This document shows positions 1-8,833 of a DNA stretch of 64,000 nt, piece by piece. Below the pieces are notes generated by a model. It did not search any database, was not told the origin of the DNA, and saw only the letters and a program-made list of their open reading frames with translations. Numbering within the stretch: the first letter of the stretch is position 1; every line of letters begins with the position of its first letter. The stretch is from Aedoeadaptatus acetigenes (GTDB taxonomy: Bacteria; Bacillota; Clostridia; Tissierellales; Peptoniphilaceae), in assembly GCF_025566985.1 (NCBI RefSeq), contig NZ_JAOQJD010000001.1, forward strand, positions 127,382 through 191,381. The letters are read 5' to 3'. Made by a program: the position numbers and the translations under genes.

Positions 1-1239
1 TGTAAGTCCAAGTAATTTTGGAAGTATAAATACAGCAGGCACAAATAAGATGATTTGCCTTAGCATAACTAACAACCCTGCTGATTTTCCATTTCCTACT
101 GCTTGGAAGAATGTGATACACATAATCATAATGCCATAAGTTATAAAAGCACTATAAAATATTCTAAAACCTGGTATTCCTTGAATCAATACTTGACCTT
201 CTAATCCAAATAAGCCTAAAAGTTTTCCAGTAAAGATTAATGACGGAATCCAGAATGTAGCTGCCAAAATAGTTGCATTAATAGTGAAAACTTTGAATAT
301 TTCTTTTACCCTATCATAGTTTTTAGCTCCAAAGTTTGCTCCTATAGCTGGTTGTAAACCTTGACTCATACCCCATAATGGGATAAATGAGAAAGAGAAC
401 ACTCTAAGAGATGCGGCAATAATTGAGCCAGCACTTTCTCCACCATTTGCAAAAGCGGAATTATACAAAAGAGTTTGTTGCAATATGGATAATACTTGAA
501 ACAGCATAGCAGAAACTCCAACTCCGAACATCTCATTATAGATAGCCTTGTTTGCTTTTATGCCTTTTATTTTTACTGTCTTGTTTTTCTTTTTGAAATA
601 ATAAATTGTCATGAGAGTTTGGATAACCTGTGCTATAACGGTAGCGATCGCTGCTCCTTCTATTCCACTATCACCCATTGCTCTCATAAAAATAGGGTCT
701 AGCACAATATTTATCAAAGCACCTGTTCCCATTATTATCATGGCATCTTTCATCAGGCCCTCACCACGAAGTACCATGTTGGAAGCCTGCGTAAAGTTTA
801 CAAACAATGAGCCTATGAAAATAATTTTCATATATCTAACTGCAAGAGTCTGTATATCTGGTGTTGCTCCCATAATAGAAAGCAATTGGTTGGTAAATAC
901 AAGCCCCAGTACAGTAACAATGGCTGATAACAAGACAACCCAAAACAGGAGATTGCTCATTATCTTATCTATTGTTTGCTGATCTTTACGCCCCATAGCT
1001 CTGGACAATATTGATGCTGAACCTACTCCTATTAGAGTGGATATCCCTGAGTTGATATAGGTCATTGGCATAGCTATGCCTACAGCTGTCATAGCCTGTT
1101 GACCTAATATCTGTCCAGCAAATATTCCATCCATTAGAGGGTATAAGCCAATAACCACCATACCGATAATAGCGGGAACAGAAAGTTCTAACATAAGTTT
1201 AAAAGGTTTTTCTTTTAATAATTTATCTTCTTTTTCCAT
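1..1239 (-). CDS. MATE family multidrug/metabolite efflux transporter (3' end beyond window)
   Basis: Reads without a stop from an ATG at 1239 to the window edge (413 codons, C-terminus missing). The protein starts MEKEDKLLKEKPFKLMLELS and then alternates long hydrophobic helices with short loops. Segments such as PAIIGMVVIGLYPLMDGIFAG, GIAMPMTY and a central PLWGMSQGLQPAIGANFGA are typical of the MatE fold, a Na+ or H+ coupled antiporter of 12 helices. A family member is about 450 residues, so only the end is lost. It is the last visible gene of the TetR-ABC-ABC-ECF operon, 27 bp behind the EcfA gene, so it probably exports something connected with that system. Substrate unknown. Confidence 0.9.
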   Translation of the reverse strand, partial: MEKEDKLLKEKPFKLMLELSVPAIIGMVVIGLYPLMDGIFAGQILGQQAMTAVGIAMPMTYINSGISTLIGVGSASILSRAMGRKDQQTIDKIMSNLLFWVVLLSAIVTVLGLVFTNQLLSIMGATPDIQTLAVRYMKIIFIGSLFVNFTQASNMVLRGEGLMKDAMIIMGTGALINIVLDPIFMRAMGDSGIEGAAIATVIAQVIQTLMTIYYFKKKNKTVKIKGIKANKAIYNEMFGVGVSAMLFQVLSILQQTLLYNSAFANGGESAGSIIAASLRVFSFSFIPLWGMSQGLQPAIGANFGAKNYDRVKEIFKVFTINATILAATFWIPSLIFTGKLLGLFGLEGQVLIQGIPGFRIFYSAFITYGIMIMCITFFQAVGNGKSAGLLVMLRQIILFVPAVFILPKLLGLT

Positions 1240-1266
1240 TAGATTTCTCCTTAAATTTGAAAGTAA

Positions 1267-2721
1267 TTATTGATTTTGTGTTTTAAAGAAATCATTTAAT
1301 TTGTGGATATTTTCTTCAGTATAGTTTCCTGACCATTCCACTTGTCCGTTTTCCAAAAAAATAAAATAATCACAACACTCCTTTAGTAATTCAGGATCAT
1401 GAGTGATGAGGAAAACAGTTTTATCTTTCATCTGCTTTATACTTTGAGCCACATCTAACATATTATGATAATCCAGACCAGAGGTAGGTTCATCTAATAT
1501 TAGTATGCGACTATTTGAAGCAAGGGCACTAGCTAAAGCTACTCTTTGCTTTTGTCCTCCGGATAGCGACATGGGATGGAACTCTTTTAATTCCAACAAA
1601 TTAAATTGAGCTAAAATCTCATCTACTTGTCCACTTATTTCATCTGAACTAAGGCTAAGTGAAATTTCCTCTTTGACACTTTCTGTAAAGAGTTGGTGAT
1701 TCACATCTTGCATGACCATATAAGAAATCTCAAGCCTTTCTTTGCTATCGTAGCTTTTTCCTTCTAAGTTCATTATCCCTGTTGATTCATCTGCAATACC
1801 ACACAGACAATTGGCAAAGGTAGATTTTCCAGCACCATTTTTCCCAAGAATTCCTATTATATGTTTTCTAGGAAGATCTAGATGATTAATTTCTAATCCA
1901 ACCACTTTATTGTAATATACACAAAAATTCTCAAGTGCTATTTCATTGGTATACTCAATGTCTTTACTCTCAAACTTAGGAATATTAGAAGATCTTAATC
2001 CCATCTCGTGCAACTTCTTGTCTGAAATATCTTTAAATTCCTCAATGCTATAATTCTTGCTAATTCGACCATCTTTCATATAAATAACTCGGTCGACCAA
2101 ATCCATTAAATAAAATAACCTATGTTCAGCTATGATAATCGTTTTGCCTTGTTGTTTCCAATATTTAAGTATATTTTTTAAATCATCAATGCTTTCAATG
2201 TCTAAATTTGATGAAGGTTCATCTAAAACTAAAATAGGGGCTTCCATCACAGCTGTAGATGCACAAGCAATTTTTTGCTTTTCACCACCTGATAAATTAA
2301 ATAGATTCCTATCTAACAGTTCATGAATGTTTAATGCATAAGCTACCTTTCCTATCCTGTCACGCATCTCCATTCTATCAACACCCATATTCTCAAGTCC
2401 AAAAGCTATTTCACTTGTAGAATCCACATTAAAAAATTGTGATTTTGGGTTTTGAAATACAGAGCCGACAATCTTTGAAAGTGATTGAATACTAGTTTGT
2501 CCTACTTTTTCTCCATTGATCTCCACTTCACCTTGTAAATCTCCCGTATAATATTCAGGGGAAAGGCCGTTAATTAGTCTCGTTAGAGTAGTTTTTCCAC
2601 ATCCAGACTCACCTGTTAGTAGTATAAATTCTCCTTCTTCAATGGATAAACTTATATTAAAAACGCCAACTTGTCTTTCTTTGCTCTTATAGGTAAAGCT
2701 AGCATTGTTAAATTTTATCAT
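1267..2721 (-). CDS. ECF transporter duplicated ATP-binding protein (EcfA1-EcfA2 fusion type)
   Basis: Two complete ABC ATPase domains in one chain of 484 residues. The first has Walker A GESGCGKTT near residue 40 and signature LSGGEKQ; the second has Walker A GKNGAGKST near 290 and signature LSGGQKQR, each followed by a Walker B ending in LDEP. Such tandem ATPases power ECF vitamin or metal importers. I chose the ATG at 2721 because AGGGGG lies 7 nt before it; an ATG at 2736 overlaps the EcfT stop as ATGA and would add five residues. Preceded by the EcfT and S-component genes, so the three form one importer. Confidence 0.88.
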   Translation of the reverse strand: MIKFNNASFTYKSKERQVGVFNISLSIEEGEFILLTGESGCGKTTLTRLINGLSPEYYTGDLQGEVEINGEKVGQTSIQSLSKIVGSVFQNPKSQFFNVDSTSEIAFGLENMGVDRMEMRDRIGKVAYALNIHELLDRNLFNLSGGEKQKIACASTAVMEAPILVLDEPSSNLDIESIDDLKNILKYWKQQGKTIIIAEHRLFYLMDLVDRVIYMKDGRISKNYSIEEFKDISDKKLHEMGLRSSNIPKFESKDIEYTNEIALENFCVYYNKVVGLEINHLDLPRKHIIGILGKNGAGKSTFANCLCGIADESTGIMNLEGKSYDSKERLEISYMVMQDVNHQLFTESVKEEISLSLSSDEISGQVDEILAQFNLLELKEFHPMSLSGGQKQRVALASALASNSRILILDEPTSGLDYHNMLDVAQSIKQMKDKTVFLITHDPELLKECCDYFIFLENGQVEWSGNYTEENIHKLNDFFKTQNQ

Positions 2722-2732
2722 CTCTTTCCCCC

Positions 2733-3458
2733 TCATACTAAAGCCCAAACTAGCAATCCTATCATCAATAGAAAAATCAAAAAATCATATTTTCTAAATT
2801 TAACCTCAACAAGGCTCGTTCTGCCTTGAACATTATCTAATCCTCTTGTTAATGCTGATGCGGAAAGTTCATCACCTATTTTGACAACAGAAAACAGTAG
2901 TGGGATAATTCTGTACTCTAAAAATAGTGATGGATTGGCTTTTGTTTTTTTACTATTAAATCGTATCCCCCTCATTCGCATAGCATTTGATATTGCCTGA
3001 TTTTCTTCATTTAGAGTAGGTATGAAACGAAATACTACAGAAACAGGAATAATAAACGCCTCTGGTATCTTCCATTTTTCGAGAGCTGATATAAATTCAT
3101 TTGGTTTGGTGGAACTAATCGTATAGTATCCCATCATGAAAATAGGAAAAAGCCTTATGACTAATGAGTTGAGCAATACATTAATCATGTTTAATATGGA
3201 TGGTAATTCATACATATTTTTAGTTTTGCTTGAAATAACAGCCAAAACAAATAAAATTCCATATATGGTTGCAGTTTTGTAATTTTTATTAGATACAAGC
3301 AAGAATATAGCGATAGAAACTATCGCTATATCTATACCTATATTGTCATAGACAAAAAACATTATAGTGCTAATGAATACCATGAATAATATTTTTGTTC
3401 TCGGATCTAAATAAAAGCCTCTCTTTACTGGGGGAATATAAGTTTTGTAAGCCTCCAT
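2733..3458 (-). CDS. ECF transporter transmembrane component EcfT
   Basis: A 241-residue membrane protein with several hydrophobic helices and the EcfT-type coupling motif in the second half (SNAMRMRGIRFNSKK, then SALTRGLDNVQGR): the two Ala-Arg-Gly-like motifs contact the two ATPase domains. It is the scaffold linking the substrate-binding S component to the ATPases. Its start codon overlaps the stop of the S-component gene (TAATG) and its end abuts the ATPase gene, so translation is coupled. Length is normal for the family. Confidence 0.88.
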   Translation of the reverse strand: MEAYKTYIPPVKRGFYLDPRTKILFMVFISTIMFFVYDNIGIDIAIVSIAIFLLVSNKNYKTATIYGILFVLAVISSKTKNMYELPSILNMINVLLNSLVIRLFPIFMMGYYTISSTKPNEFISALEKWKIPEAFIIPVSVVFRFIPTLNEENQAISNAMRMRGIRFNSKKTKANPSLFLEYRIIPLLFSVVKIGDELSASALTRGLDNVQGRTSLVEVKFRKYDFLIFLLMIGLLVWALV

Positions 3459-4039
3459 TAAGCAATTCCAGTTCTTTCAAAGTGTTTTTTCAACATTTTC
3501 TTTCCTATATTAGCACCTATCACCGCTCCAACAAACATGATGCCAATTGCAGCAATTCCCATCCATGGTGGCATATATTTCGCTAAATCGGTCGCAAATT
3601 GCTCTCCCATTTGTTGTTTTACTCCTTCCATATAGGTATCTGCCATAACCCACATTGGCATCTGACAGCCTAACTCGGCACATGAAAACAACCAGAATCC
3701 TATTGTATTAACTTTAAAACTTTTATACTTTTTAGTATTCATAACTACATCAGCAATAATTGCCATTGGAATATACACGACTGGTGCTAGCCAAGTGTAA
3801 CCCATAAAATACCAAAATACTCCTAAAATGATTCCCATTAGAGATACCATTCCAAACTTTTCTACCTTGGTTAGAAATAGCATAAATGGAATACCTGTTA
3901 ATATTGGGGTCAATATAAATATGGTGGGATAAAGTATTGGCACCGCCCCTATCATTCCTGTTACGAAAAATATGACTAAGTAAATAGCCGTATAAATTCC
4001 TACGTTAATTAAATCCTTTGCTGTTAATCGATTCTTCAT
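3458..4039 (-). CDS. ECF transporter substrate-binding S component, MptD/Trep_Strep type
   Basis: A 193-residue hydrophobic protein with about five to six membrane helices. The N-terminal segment LTAKDLINVGIYTAIYLVIF and the polytopic body with APVVYIPMAIIADVVM match the MptD (Trep_Strep) family of S components, whose substrates are largely unassigned. The start at 4039 is supported by GGAGG 7 nt upstream and lies inside the end of the preceding ABC gene (35-bp overlap). Its position between EcfT and two exporter-type ABC proteins is a recurrent Firmicute arrangement. The ligand cannot be told from sequence. Confidence 0.82.
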   Translation of the reverse strand: MKNRLTAKDLINVGIYTAIYLVIFFVTGMIGAVPILYPTIFILTPILTGIPFMLFLTKVEKFGMVSLMGIILGVFWYFMGYTWLAPVVYIPMAIIADVVMNTKKYKSFKVNTIGFWLFSCAELGCQMPMWVMADTYMEGVKQQMGEQFATDLAKYMPPWMGIAAIGIMFVGAVIGANIGKKMLKKHFERTGIA

Positions 4040-5789
4040 TGAAATCCTCCTTATTATGTTTAATCTTCCAGCTTTCTGTTCCTTCTCTTGCTTCTATAAA
4101 TTTTTTATAAGTGCCTTCTTTTCTAATTAAATCTTCATGCTTTCCATTCTCCTCAATTATCCCGTCTCGCAAAACAATAATTTGATCTGCATTTCGAATC
4201 GTTTTTAATCGATGGGCGATCATAATCACGGTTTTGTCCTTCGTTAAACTTTCCATGGCGTTCTGAAGCTTATCCTCATTTTCAGGGTCTACATTGGCCG
4301 TTGCTTCATCAAAAATAATGATGGGTGCATCTTTTATCATGGCTCTGGCAATAGATATTCTTTGTTTTTCTCCGCCTGAAAGAGAGGTGCCACCTTCGCC
4401 TATGATGGTTTGATAGCCTTCCGGCAAATTCATAATAAAGTCATGGCATTGAGCCTTTTTTGCTACTTCTATGACTTCTTCCTTCTTAGCTTGTGGTTTG
4501 CCAAATTTTATATTATTTTCGATGGTATCTTGGAAAAGATAAACATTTTGGAATACGGTGCTAATTAAATCCATTAAGGATTCAAGCGTGTAGTTTTTAA
4601 TATTGACATCTCCAATCGATATGCTGCCTTGATCCACGTCCCAAAATCTAGAAATAAGCGAACACATGGTGCTCTTACCAGATCCACTTGGTCCAATAAT
4701 GGCTGTCATAGCCTTTTCCGGAATATGAACGGAAACCTCCCTTAAAATAGGTATTTTATCATAAGAAAAGCTAACATTATTGAATTCAATATCTGTATGA
4801 TGAGGCGTAATCTTCTGGCCCTCAATATCCATCTGAGGCATATTTTCTGTTGTTTCTACTTGTTCTATAGAACTTGTTGCAACTCTTAATGTCGCCATGG
4901 CGGATCCTGCGGATTGAATACTTGCAAACACCAGGAATGACATGATGATACACATAATTGCTTTCAATAAATCCATGGTGCCATTGATATAAAAATAAAG
5001 TGAAAGGACAATCATGGCAACACTGGAAATTCTTAAAACGAGCTCTTGCCCGATGGTATAGGGTGTAAATAATTTCTCCAAGGCTAGATTGGCTGAGCGA
5101 CTTTCTTCTAGTGCCGAGCGTACGGTTTGGTCTCCTTTTCCTGTTAAATTAAAGGATTTAATGATCGGCATTCCCTGGATATATTCCAAGATCGTTTCTA
5201 CTAAAAGAGATTGTGCCTCTTGCCTTTTTGGAGCAAGTGTCCTCGACTTTTTTTCCATGACAGAAGTAATATATAGATATAAAACCGTTCCTGCTATAAC
5301 AATCAGCCCATTTCTCCACTCGAAAAATAAAATCATCAGGGTGAACACAAATGAGTTAATGAAGCCACTCATCATAACAACTAAAACCATAGGAGCTGTA
5401 TTCTCAACGTCATCTAGAACAGTTGTTAAAACACCAGTCACTTTTCCAATATTATTTTCATTAAAGAATCCCATTGGAACCGTCTTCAGCATTTTTCCTA
5501 TACTTATTCTTCGATTAGCTACCATAAAATACCCAGCATGCGTTTGATCTAATTGAGCAAAATAGTTGGCAGAAGACCTTCCGACAATACTTACCAACAG
5601 CATAAGAAAAACCTTCAGTGCTATAAAGGAATTAAAATCTTTTGTCACCAAGGCTTGAAGCACAAAGTAAATGGCTCCTATTTGCAACATATTGAAGATG
5701 GCATACACAAATTCAAAAATAACAGACTTGTTTAAATTTATTCGTTCCTTATCTGCAAATGCCCATATCTTTCGAAGTCCACTTAACAT
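4005..5789 (-). CDS. ABC half-transporter, permease-ATPase fusion (second partner)
   Basis: A 594-residue type IV (exporter-fold) half-transporter: an N-terminal six-helix membrane domain to about residue 310, then an ATPase domain with Walker A GPSGSGKST near 366, signature LSGGEKQR, Walker B IIFDEATA and a switch histidine in MIAHRL. The ATG follows directly on the stop of the partner gene and has a GGAGGT site upstream. It and the preceding gene are homologous and surely form a heterodimer. The pairing resembles exporter-fold importers of metallophores (YbtPQ, IrtAB) as well as drug exporters, and the direction cannot be read from sequence. Confidence 0.9.
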   Translation of the reverse strand: MLSGLRKIWAFADKERINLNKSVIFEFVYAIFNMLQIGAIYFVLQALVTKDFNSFIALKVFLMLLVSIVGRSSANYFAQLDQTHAGYFMVANRRISIGKMLKTVPMGFFNENNIGKVTGVLTTVLDDVENTAPMVLVVMMSGFINSFVFTLMILFFEWRNGLIVIAGTVLYLYITSVMEKKSRTLAPKRQEAQSLLVETILEYIQGMPIIKSFNLTGKGDQTVRSALEESRSANLALEKLFTPYTIGQELVLRISSVAMIVLSLYFYINGTMDLLKAIMCIIMSFLVFASIQSAGSAMATLRVATSSIEQVETTENMPQMDIEGQKITPHHTDIEFNNVSFSYDKIPILREVSVHIPEKAMTAIIGPSGSGKSTMCSLISRFWDVDQGSISIGDVNIKNYTLESLMDLISTVFQNVYLFQDTIENNIKFGKPQAKKEEVIEVAKKAQCHDFIMNLPEGYQTIIGEGGTSLSGGEKQRISIARAMIKDAPIIIFDEATANVDPENEDKLQNAMESLTKDKTVIMIAHRLKTIRNADQIIVLRDGIIEENGKHEDLIRKEGTYKKFIEAREGTESWKIKHNKEDFNEESINSKGFN

Positions 5790-7523
5790 CTAAGCCACCT
5801 CCTTTCCACCGATATGTGCTTCCCACATGGCTTGATAAAGTTTATTTTCTTTAAGAAGTTCTTCATGATTGCCACTTGCTACAAGTTTGCCATGATCAAT
5901 GAGATAAATCTGGTCTGCATTGGTTATTGTTGATAACCTATGAGCAATCATAATGATAGTTTTTCCCTGAATAAGCTTATTAATTGCATTTTGTAAAACT
6001 TGCTCATTTTCAGGATCAATATAAGCCGTCGCTTCATCTAATATGATAATTGGAGCATCTTTTATCATGGCTCTAGCAATGGTGATCCTCTGTTTTTCAC
6101 CGCCTGATAAATGGTTTCCTCCACTCCCTACTTTGGTCTGATATCCATGCTCTAAAGACATAATAAAATCATGACAACCAGAAGCTTTGGCAATTTCAAT
6201 CACTTCTTCATCGCTAGCCGAAGGCTTGCCCATTCGAATATTTTCCATGATTGTATCGTTAAAAAGGAAAATATCCTGCGAAACAAAAGAAACTAAGTTA
6301 TAGAGTTGTTCAAGTGGAATATTGAGTAAATTAACTCCACCAATCGATATTTCTCCCTGTTCTACGTCCCAGAAACCAGCAATTAACTTGGCAATGGTTG
6401 ACTTTCCTGAGCCACTTGCCCCAACAAAGGCATTTAAACTTCGCTCTTGAATTTCCATATCGATTCCTTTAATAACTTCTTCTCCCGATTCATAGGAGAA
6501 ATGGAGATTCCTGATAGCAATGTCATGATTTTTAAAATGAACTCTTTTTCTACGATGAACTTGTTCTGTCCCATTTAAGACTTCATCAATTCGTCCGACG
6601 GTTGTTCCTGTTTGAGCTAAGGCATCGACAAAGTTAATAGCCGCTAGTAAAGGACCGGCTATACCAAAGGAAAGGATGATGGTCGTAATAAAGGTTGACA
6701 TCTCTAAACTTCCATTAATAAACATAAGCCAACCAACAGGTAATACCGTAATCAAAGTGGTTGGTGAAATGTTCTTGGATAAGGACACCGGTATTTGACA
6801 TTTTTTCATCCAATGATAATAAAATGAAGCATTAGCTATCACTTTATCGGTGAATTTCCCATAGGATTTTTCGCCTTGATTAAAAGTTTTAATCACTTCA
6901 ATTCCGCCAACATACTCAACAATGGCTTTATTCATTTCGGTATTGCTCGCAACCGATTTACTATAATCTTCTGCATAATCTTTCATAATTAATGACATAA
7001 AAAACATACCTGCCGGAATTGAAACGAGTGACAATAAAGCCATTCTCCAATCTAAAATTAATAGATAGATGAAGATGGATACAGGCCCTAAAATATTCGC
7101 CGTCATCTCAGGCAATAAGTGAGCCAAAGGTCGTTCCATTTTTTCTACTTGATCAACAATGGTTGTCTTTAAATCACCACTATGGGTATCAATAATCGTA
7201 CCAAGAGGCATTCTAGGCAGCTTTTCCAAGAGCATGATTCGTACATTCCTTAGAACAGAGAAAGTTGCTTTATGGGACTCTGCCAAGGCCTTGGCATAAA
7301 AAATTGGTTTTAAGCAATAACCAATCAAGATTAGAAAACACCAAGGTAGGTAGAAGGAAAAATCTTTATTTCCAGCAAACAAACCATAAACAATTTTGCT
7401 CACGCCAAAATAAGGCAACATACCTAAAAGAACCCCAGTAACCGCCAAGAAAATGGAAAGCTTGAGACCTTTATGTTCTTCTTCTGCCAGCTGCCATAGA
7501 CGTTTCATATAATTATTTTTCAA
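5790..7523 (-). CDS. ABC half-transporter, permease-ATPase fusion (first partner)
   Basis: Exporter-fold half-transporter of 577 residues: membrane domain (helices from about residue 20 to 300), then ATPase with Walker A GASGSGKST near 366, signature LSGGEKQR, Walker B IIILDEATAYID and MIAHRL. I chose a TTG start at 7523 because AGGAGG stands 7 nt upstream; the ATG at 7508 (MKRLWQLAEEEHKG) is too far from that site, and the longer reading from 7559 covers the ribosome site. The start overlaps the end of the tetR gene. A truncated paralogue lies at 8363-8691. Confidence 0.88.
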   Translation of the reverse strand: MKNNYMKRLWQLAEEEHKGLKLSIFLAVTGVLLGMLPYFGVSKIVYGLFAGNKDFSFYLPWCFLILIGYCLKPIFYAKALAESHKATFSVLRNVRIMLLEKLPRMPLGTIIDTHSGDLKTTIVDQVEKMERPLAHLLPEMTANILGPVSIFIYLLILDWRMALLSLVSIPAGMFFMSLIMKDYAEDYSKSVASNTEMNKAIVEYVGGIEVIKTFNQGEKSYGKFTDKVIANASFYYHWMKKCQIPVSLSKNISPTTLITVLPVGWLMFINGSLEMSTFITTIILSFGIAGPLLAAINFVDALAQTGTTVGRIDEVLNGTEQVHRRKRVHFKNHDIAIRNLHFSYESGEEVIKGIDMEIQERSLNAFVGASGSGKSTIAKLIAGFWDVEQGEISIGGVNLLNIPLEQLYNLVSFVSQDIFLFNDTIMENIRMGKPSASDEEVIEIAKASGCHDFIMSLEHGYQTKVGSGGNHLSGGEKQRITIARAMIKDAPIIILDEATAYIDPENEQVLQNAINKLIQGKTIIMIAHRLSTITNADQIYLIDHGKLVASGNHEELLKENKLYQAMWEAHIGGKEVA

Positions 7524-8127
7524 TGGAAGCCTCCTTTCCTTTTTTCTCAATTTTTGCAAAATAACTTTCTAACATAAGAAGCAAATACTCTCTATTTTTT
7601 AGATAATTCTCTCTTGCATTTAAAATTTCACATCCCAATAAACTTGAATTAATAATGTTCGTCAGAAAATCAAATTCTTCCTCCGTTGGTGGTATATAGT
7701 TTAACTTCCTTAAAAGTTGACTAAATTCTTGTATCGTCATTGCTTTTAATTTTTTATATAGCTTATTAAGTTTTACATCATTTTTTATTTCGCACAAAAA
7801 CATGACATATACAGGAATATATTTATTATCTGCTATCATTTTATCTACCCATATCTCTGCCATAATCTGTGGATTGATTGTATTTCCAAAGCTTTCAACA
7901 GTCTTTTGAATACTTTTCCCTCTTAAGACACTTCCATCTTTCATAATGTCATATAGAATTTCATAGGTGGAAGAATAATGATGATATAATCCTCCTGCCG
8001 ATAAACCACTTGCTTCTCTAATTTCATCCATCGTCGTGTTCTTAAAACCTTGCGATAAGAACAAATCTAGGGCATAATTCTGAATTTGCTTTTTTCTTTC
8101 TTCCTTGTTCATCCTAACCCTAGACAT
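7513..8127 (-). CDS. TetR/AcrR family transcriptional regulator
   Basis: A 204-residue protein with an N-terminal TetR helix-turn-helix: IQNYALDLFLSQGFKNTTMDEIREASGLSAGGLYHHYSS, followed by a helical ligand-binding domain. The ATG at 8127 has AGGAG at good spacing; a GTG at 8148 in the same frame would include the ribosome site and is rejected. First gene of the ABC/ECF operon, so it most likely represses its own operon through the palindrome at 8155-8176. The effector is unknown; a substrate of the transporters is the obvious guess. Confidence 0.9.
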   Translation of the reverse strand: MSRVRMNKEERKKQIQNYALDLFLSQGFKNTTMDEIREASGLSAGGLYHHYSSTYEILYDIMKDGSVLRGKSIQKTVESFGNTINPQIMAEIWVDKMIADNKYIPVYVMFLCEIKNDVKLNKLYKKLKAMTIQEFSQLLRKLNYIPPTEEEFDFLTNIINSSLLGCEILNARENYLKNREYLLLMLESYFAKIEKKGKEASIEK

Positions 8128-8154
8128 GGAACATCTCTCCTTCTTCACTTTTAT

Positions 8155-8176
8155 ATACCGAGAGCTCTCTCTGTAT
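8155..8176 (-). promoter_or_regulatory. Probable TetR operator (22-bp imperfect palindrome)
   Basis: The 22 bases are a palindrome with outer arms ATAC/GTAT and an inner GAGAG/CTCTC; 9 of the 11 base pairs of the dyad match. It starts 2 bp downstream of the -10 box and covers the expected transcription start, the classical place for a TetR-family operator that blocks initiation. Size and position fit; binding is inferred. Confidence 0.7.
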
Positions 8177-8178
8177 GC

Positions 8179-8207
8179 ATGTTACTCTTCTCTAACTATT
8201 TTGTCAA
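8179..8207 (-). promoter_or_regulatory. Promoter of the tetR-ABC-ECF-MATE operon
   Basis: On the minus strand a perfect -35 TTGACA (8202-8207) is separated by 17 bp from a -10 TAACAT (8179-8184). It lies about 50 bp before the tetR start and just upstream of the operator palindrome. A second small dyad (GAGAT-N6-ATCTC, 8249-8264) lies further upstream and is of unknown meaning. Confidence 0.75.
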
Positions 8208-8362
8208 GAACTATTATCAGTATCAGTTGCTGTTATATACGCTCCCAAGAGATTGCAACATCTCACTTAAGTCGACTCTTATATGAAATTCATTCGCTAT
8301 TAAAGTCTTTTAGTACCATAACCTTTTATGAAGTTCCAATAAGCTAATAATAAAAAATTGTT

Positions 8363-8691
8363 TTATACCAAAGGCATCTTTGGTAATTTATCAAGCATTC
8401 TTAAACGAATATCTTTCAGTACGCTAAAAGTAGCTTTTTGAGATACAGATAATGCCAGAAAATATAAGATTGATTTCAAAATATACGATAACAAACCTAT
8501 TCCAAGCCAAAGCAAATAAACCTTACTCTCTTCAATTCCATTTAATAAATTAACTAAAATACGACTTACGCCAATATACGGAACAATTCCCGCTATAACA
8601 CCCATACTTGATATAAATACAGATGATTTCAATTTTGAATGTTCCTTATACGCAAGCTCCCACAATATTACAGCAGGATTTTTTCTTTCAT
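8363..8691 (-). pseudogene. Truncated, frameshifted ABC half-transporter fragment
   Basis: The first ~100 residues of an ABC half-transporter, closely similar to the N-terminus of the protein encoded at 5790-7523 (shared pattern WELAYKEHSKLKSS against WQLAEEEHKGLKLS, and both run into LDKLPKMPL / LEKLPRMPL). It stops right after MPLV, where the intact paralogue continues. A GGAGGT site precedes an ATG at 8691, but a run of six A instead of seven shifts the frame and gives a stop after six codons; one extra A would restore MKEKNPAVILWELAY. So the gene is broken twice: by a frameshift at the start and by loss of everything after residue ~110. Confidence 0.8.
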
Positions 8692-8747
8692 TTCAGCACC
8701 TCCATATATAAATAACTTTGTTCGCTAACTTAGTTATCATCAAGTTG

Positions 8748-8773
8748 AAAAAATAAAGGCTTAAAAAGCCTTT
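8748..8773 (-). terminator. Rho-independent terminator behind the truncated tetR
   Basis: Hairpin AAAGGCTT / AAGCCTTT with a three-base loop, followed on the minus strand by a T-rich run. It separates the broken tetR gene (8834-9291) from the ABC fragment. Confidence 0.6.
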
Positions 8774-8833
8774 GCCCTTATATTTAAAAACCTCGTAGTT
8801 TTTCCCATCCATCATAAAAAACTTTGAAATAAT

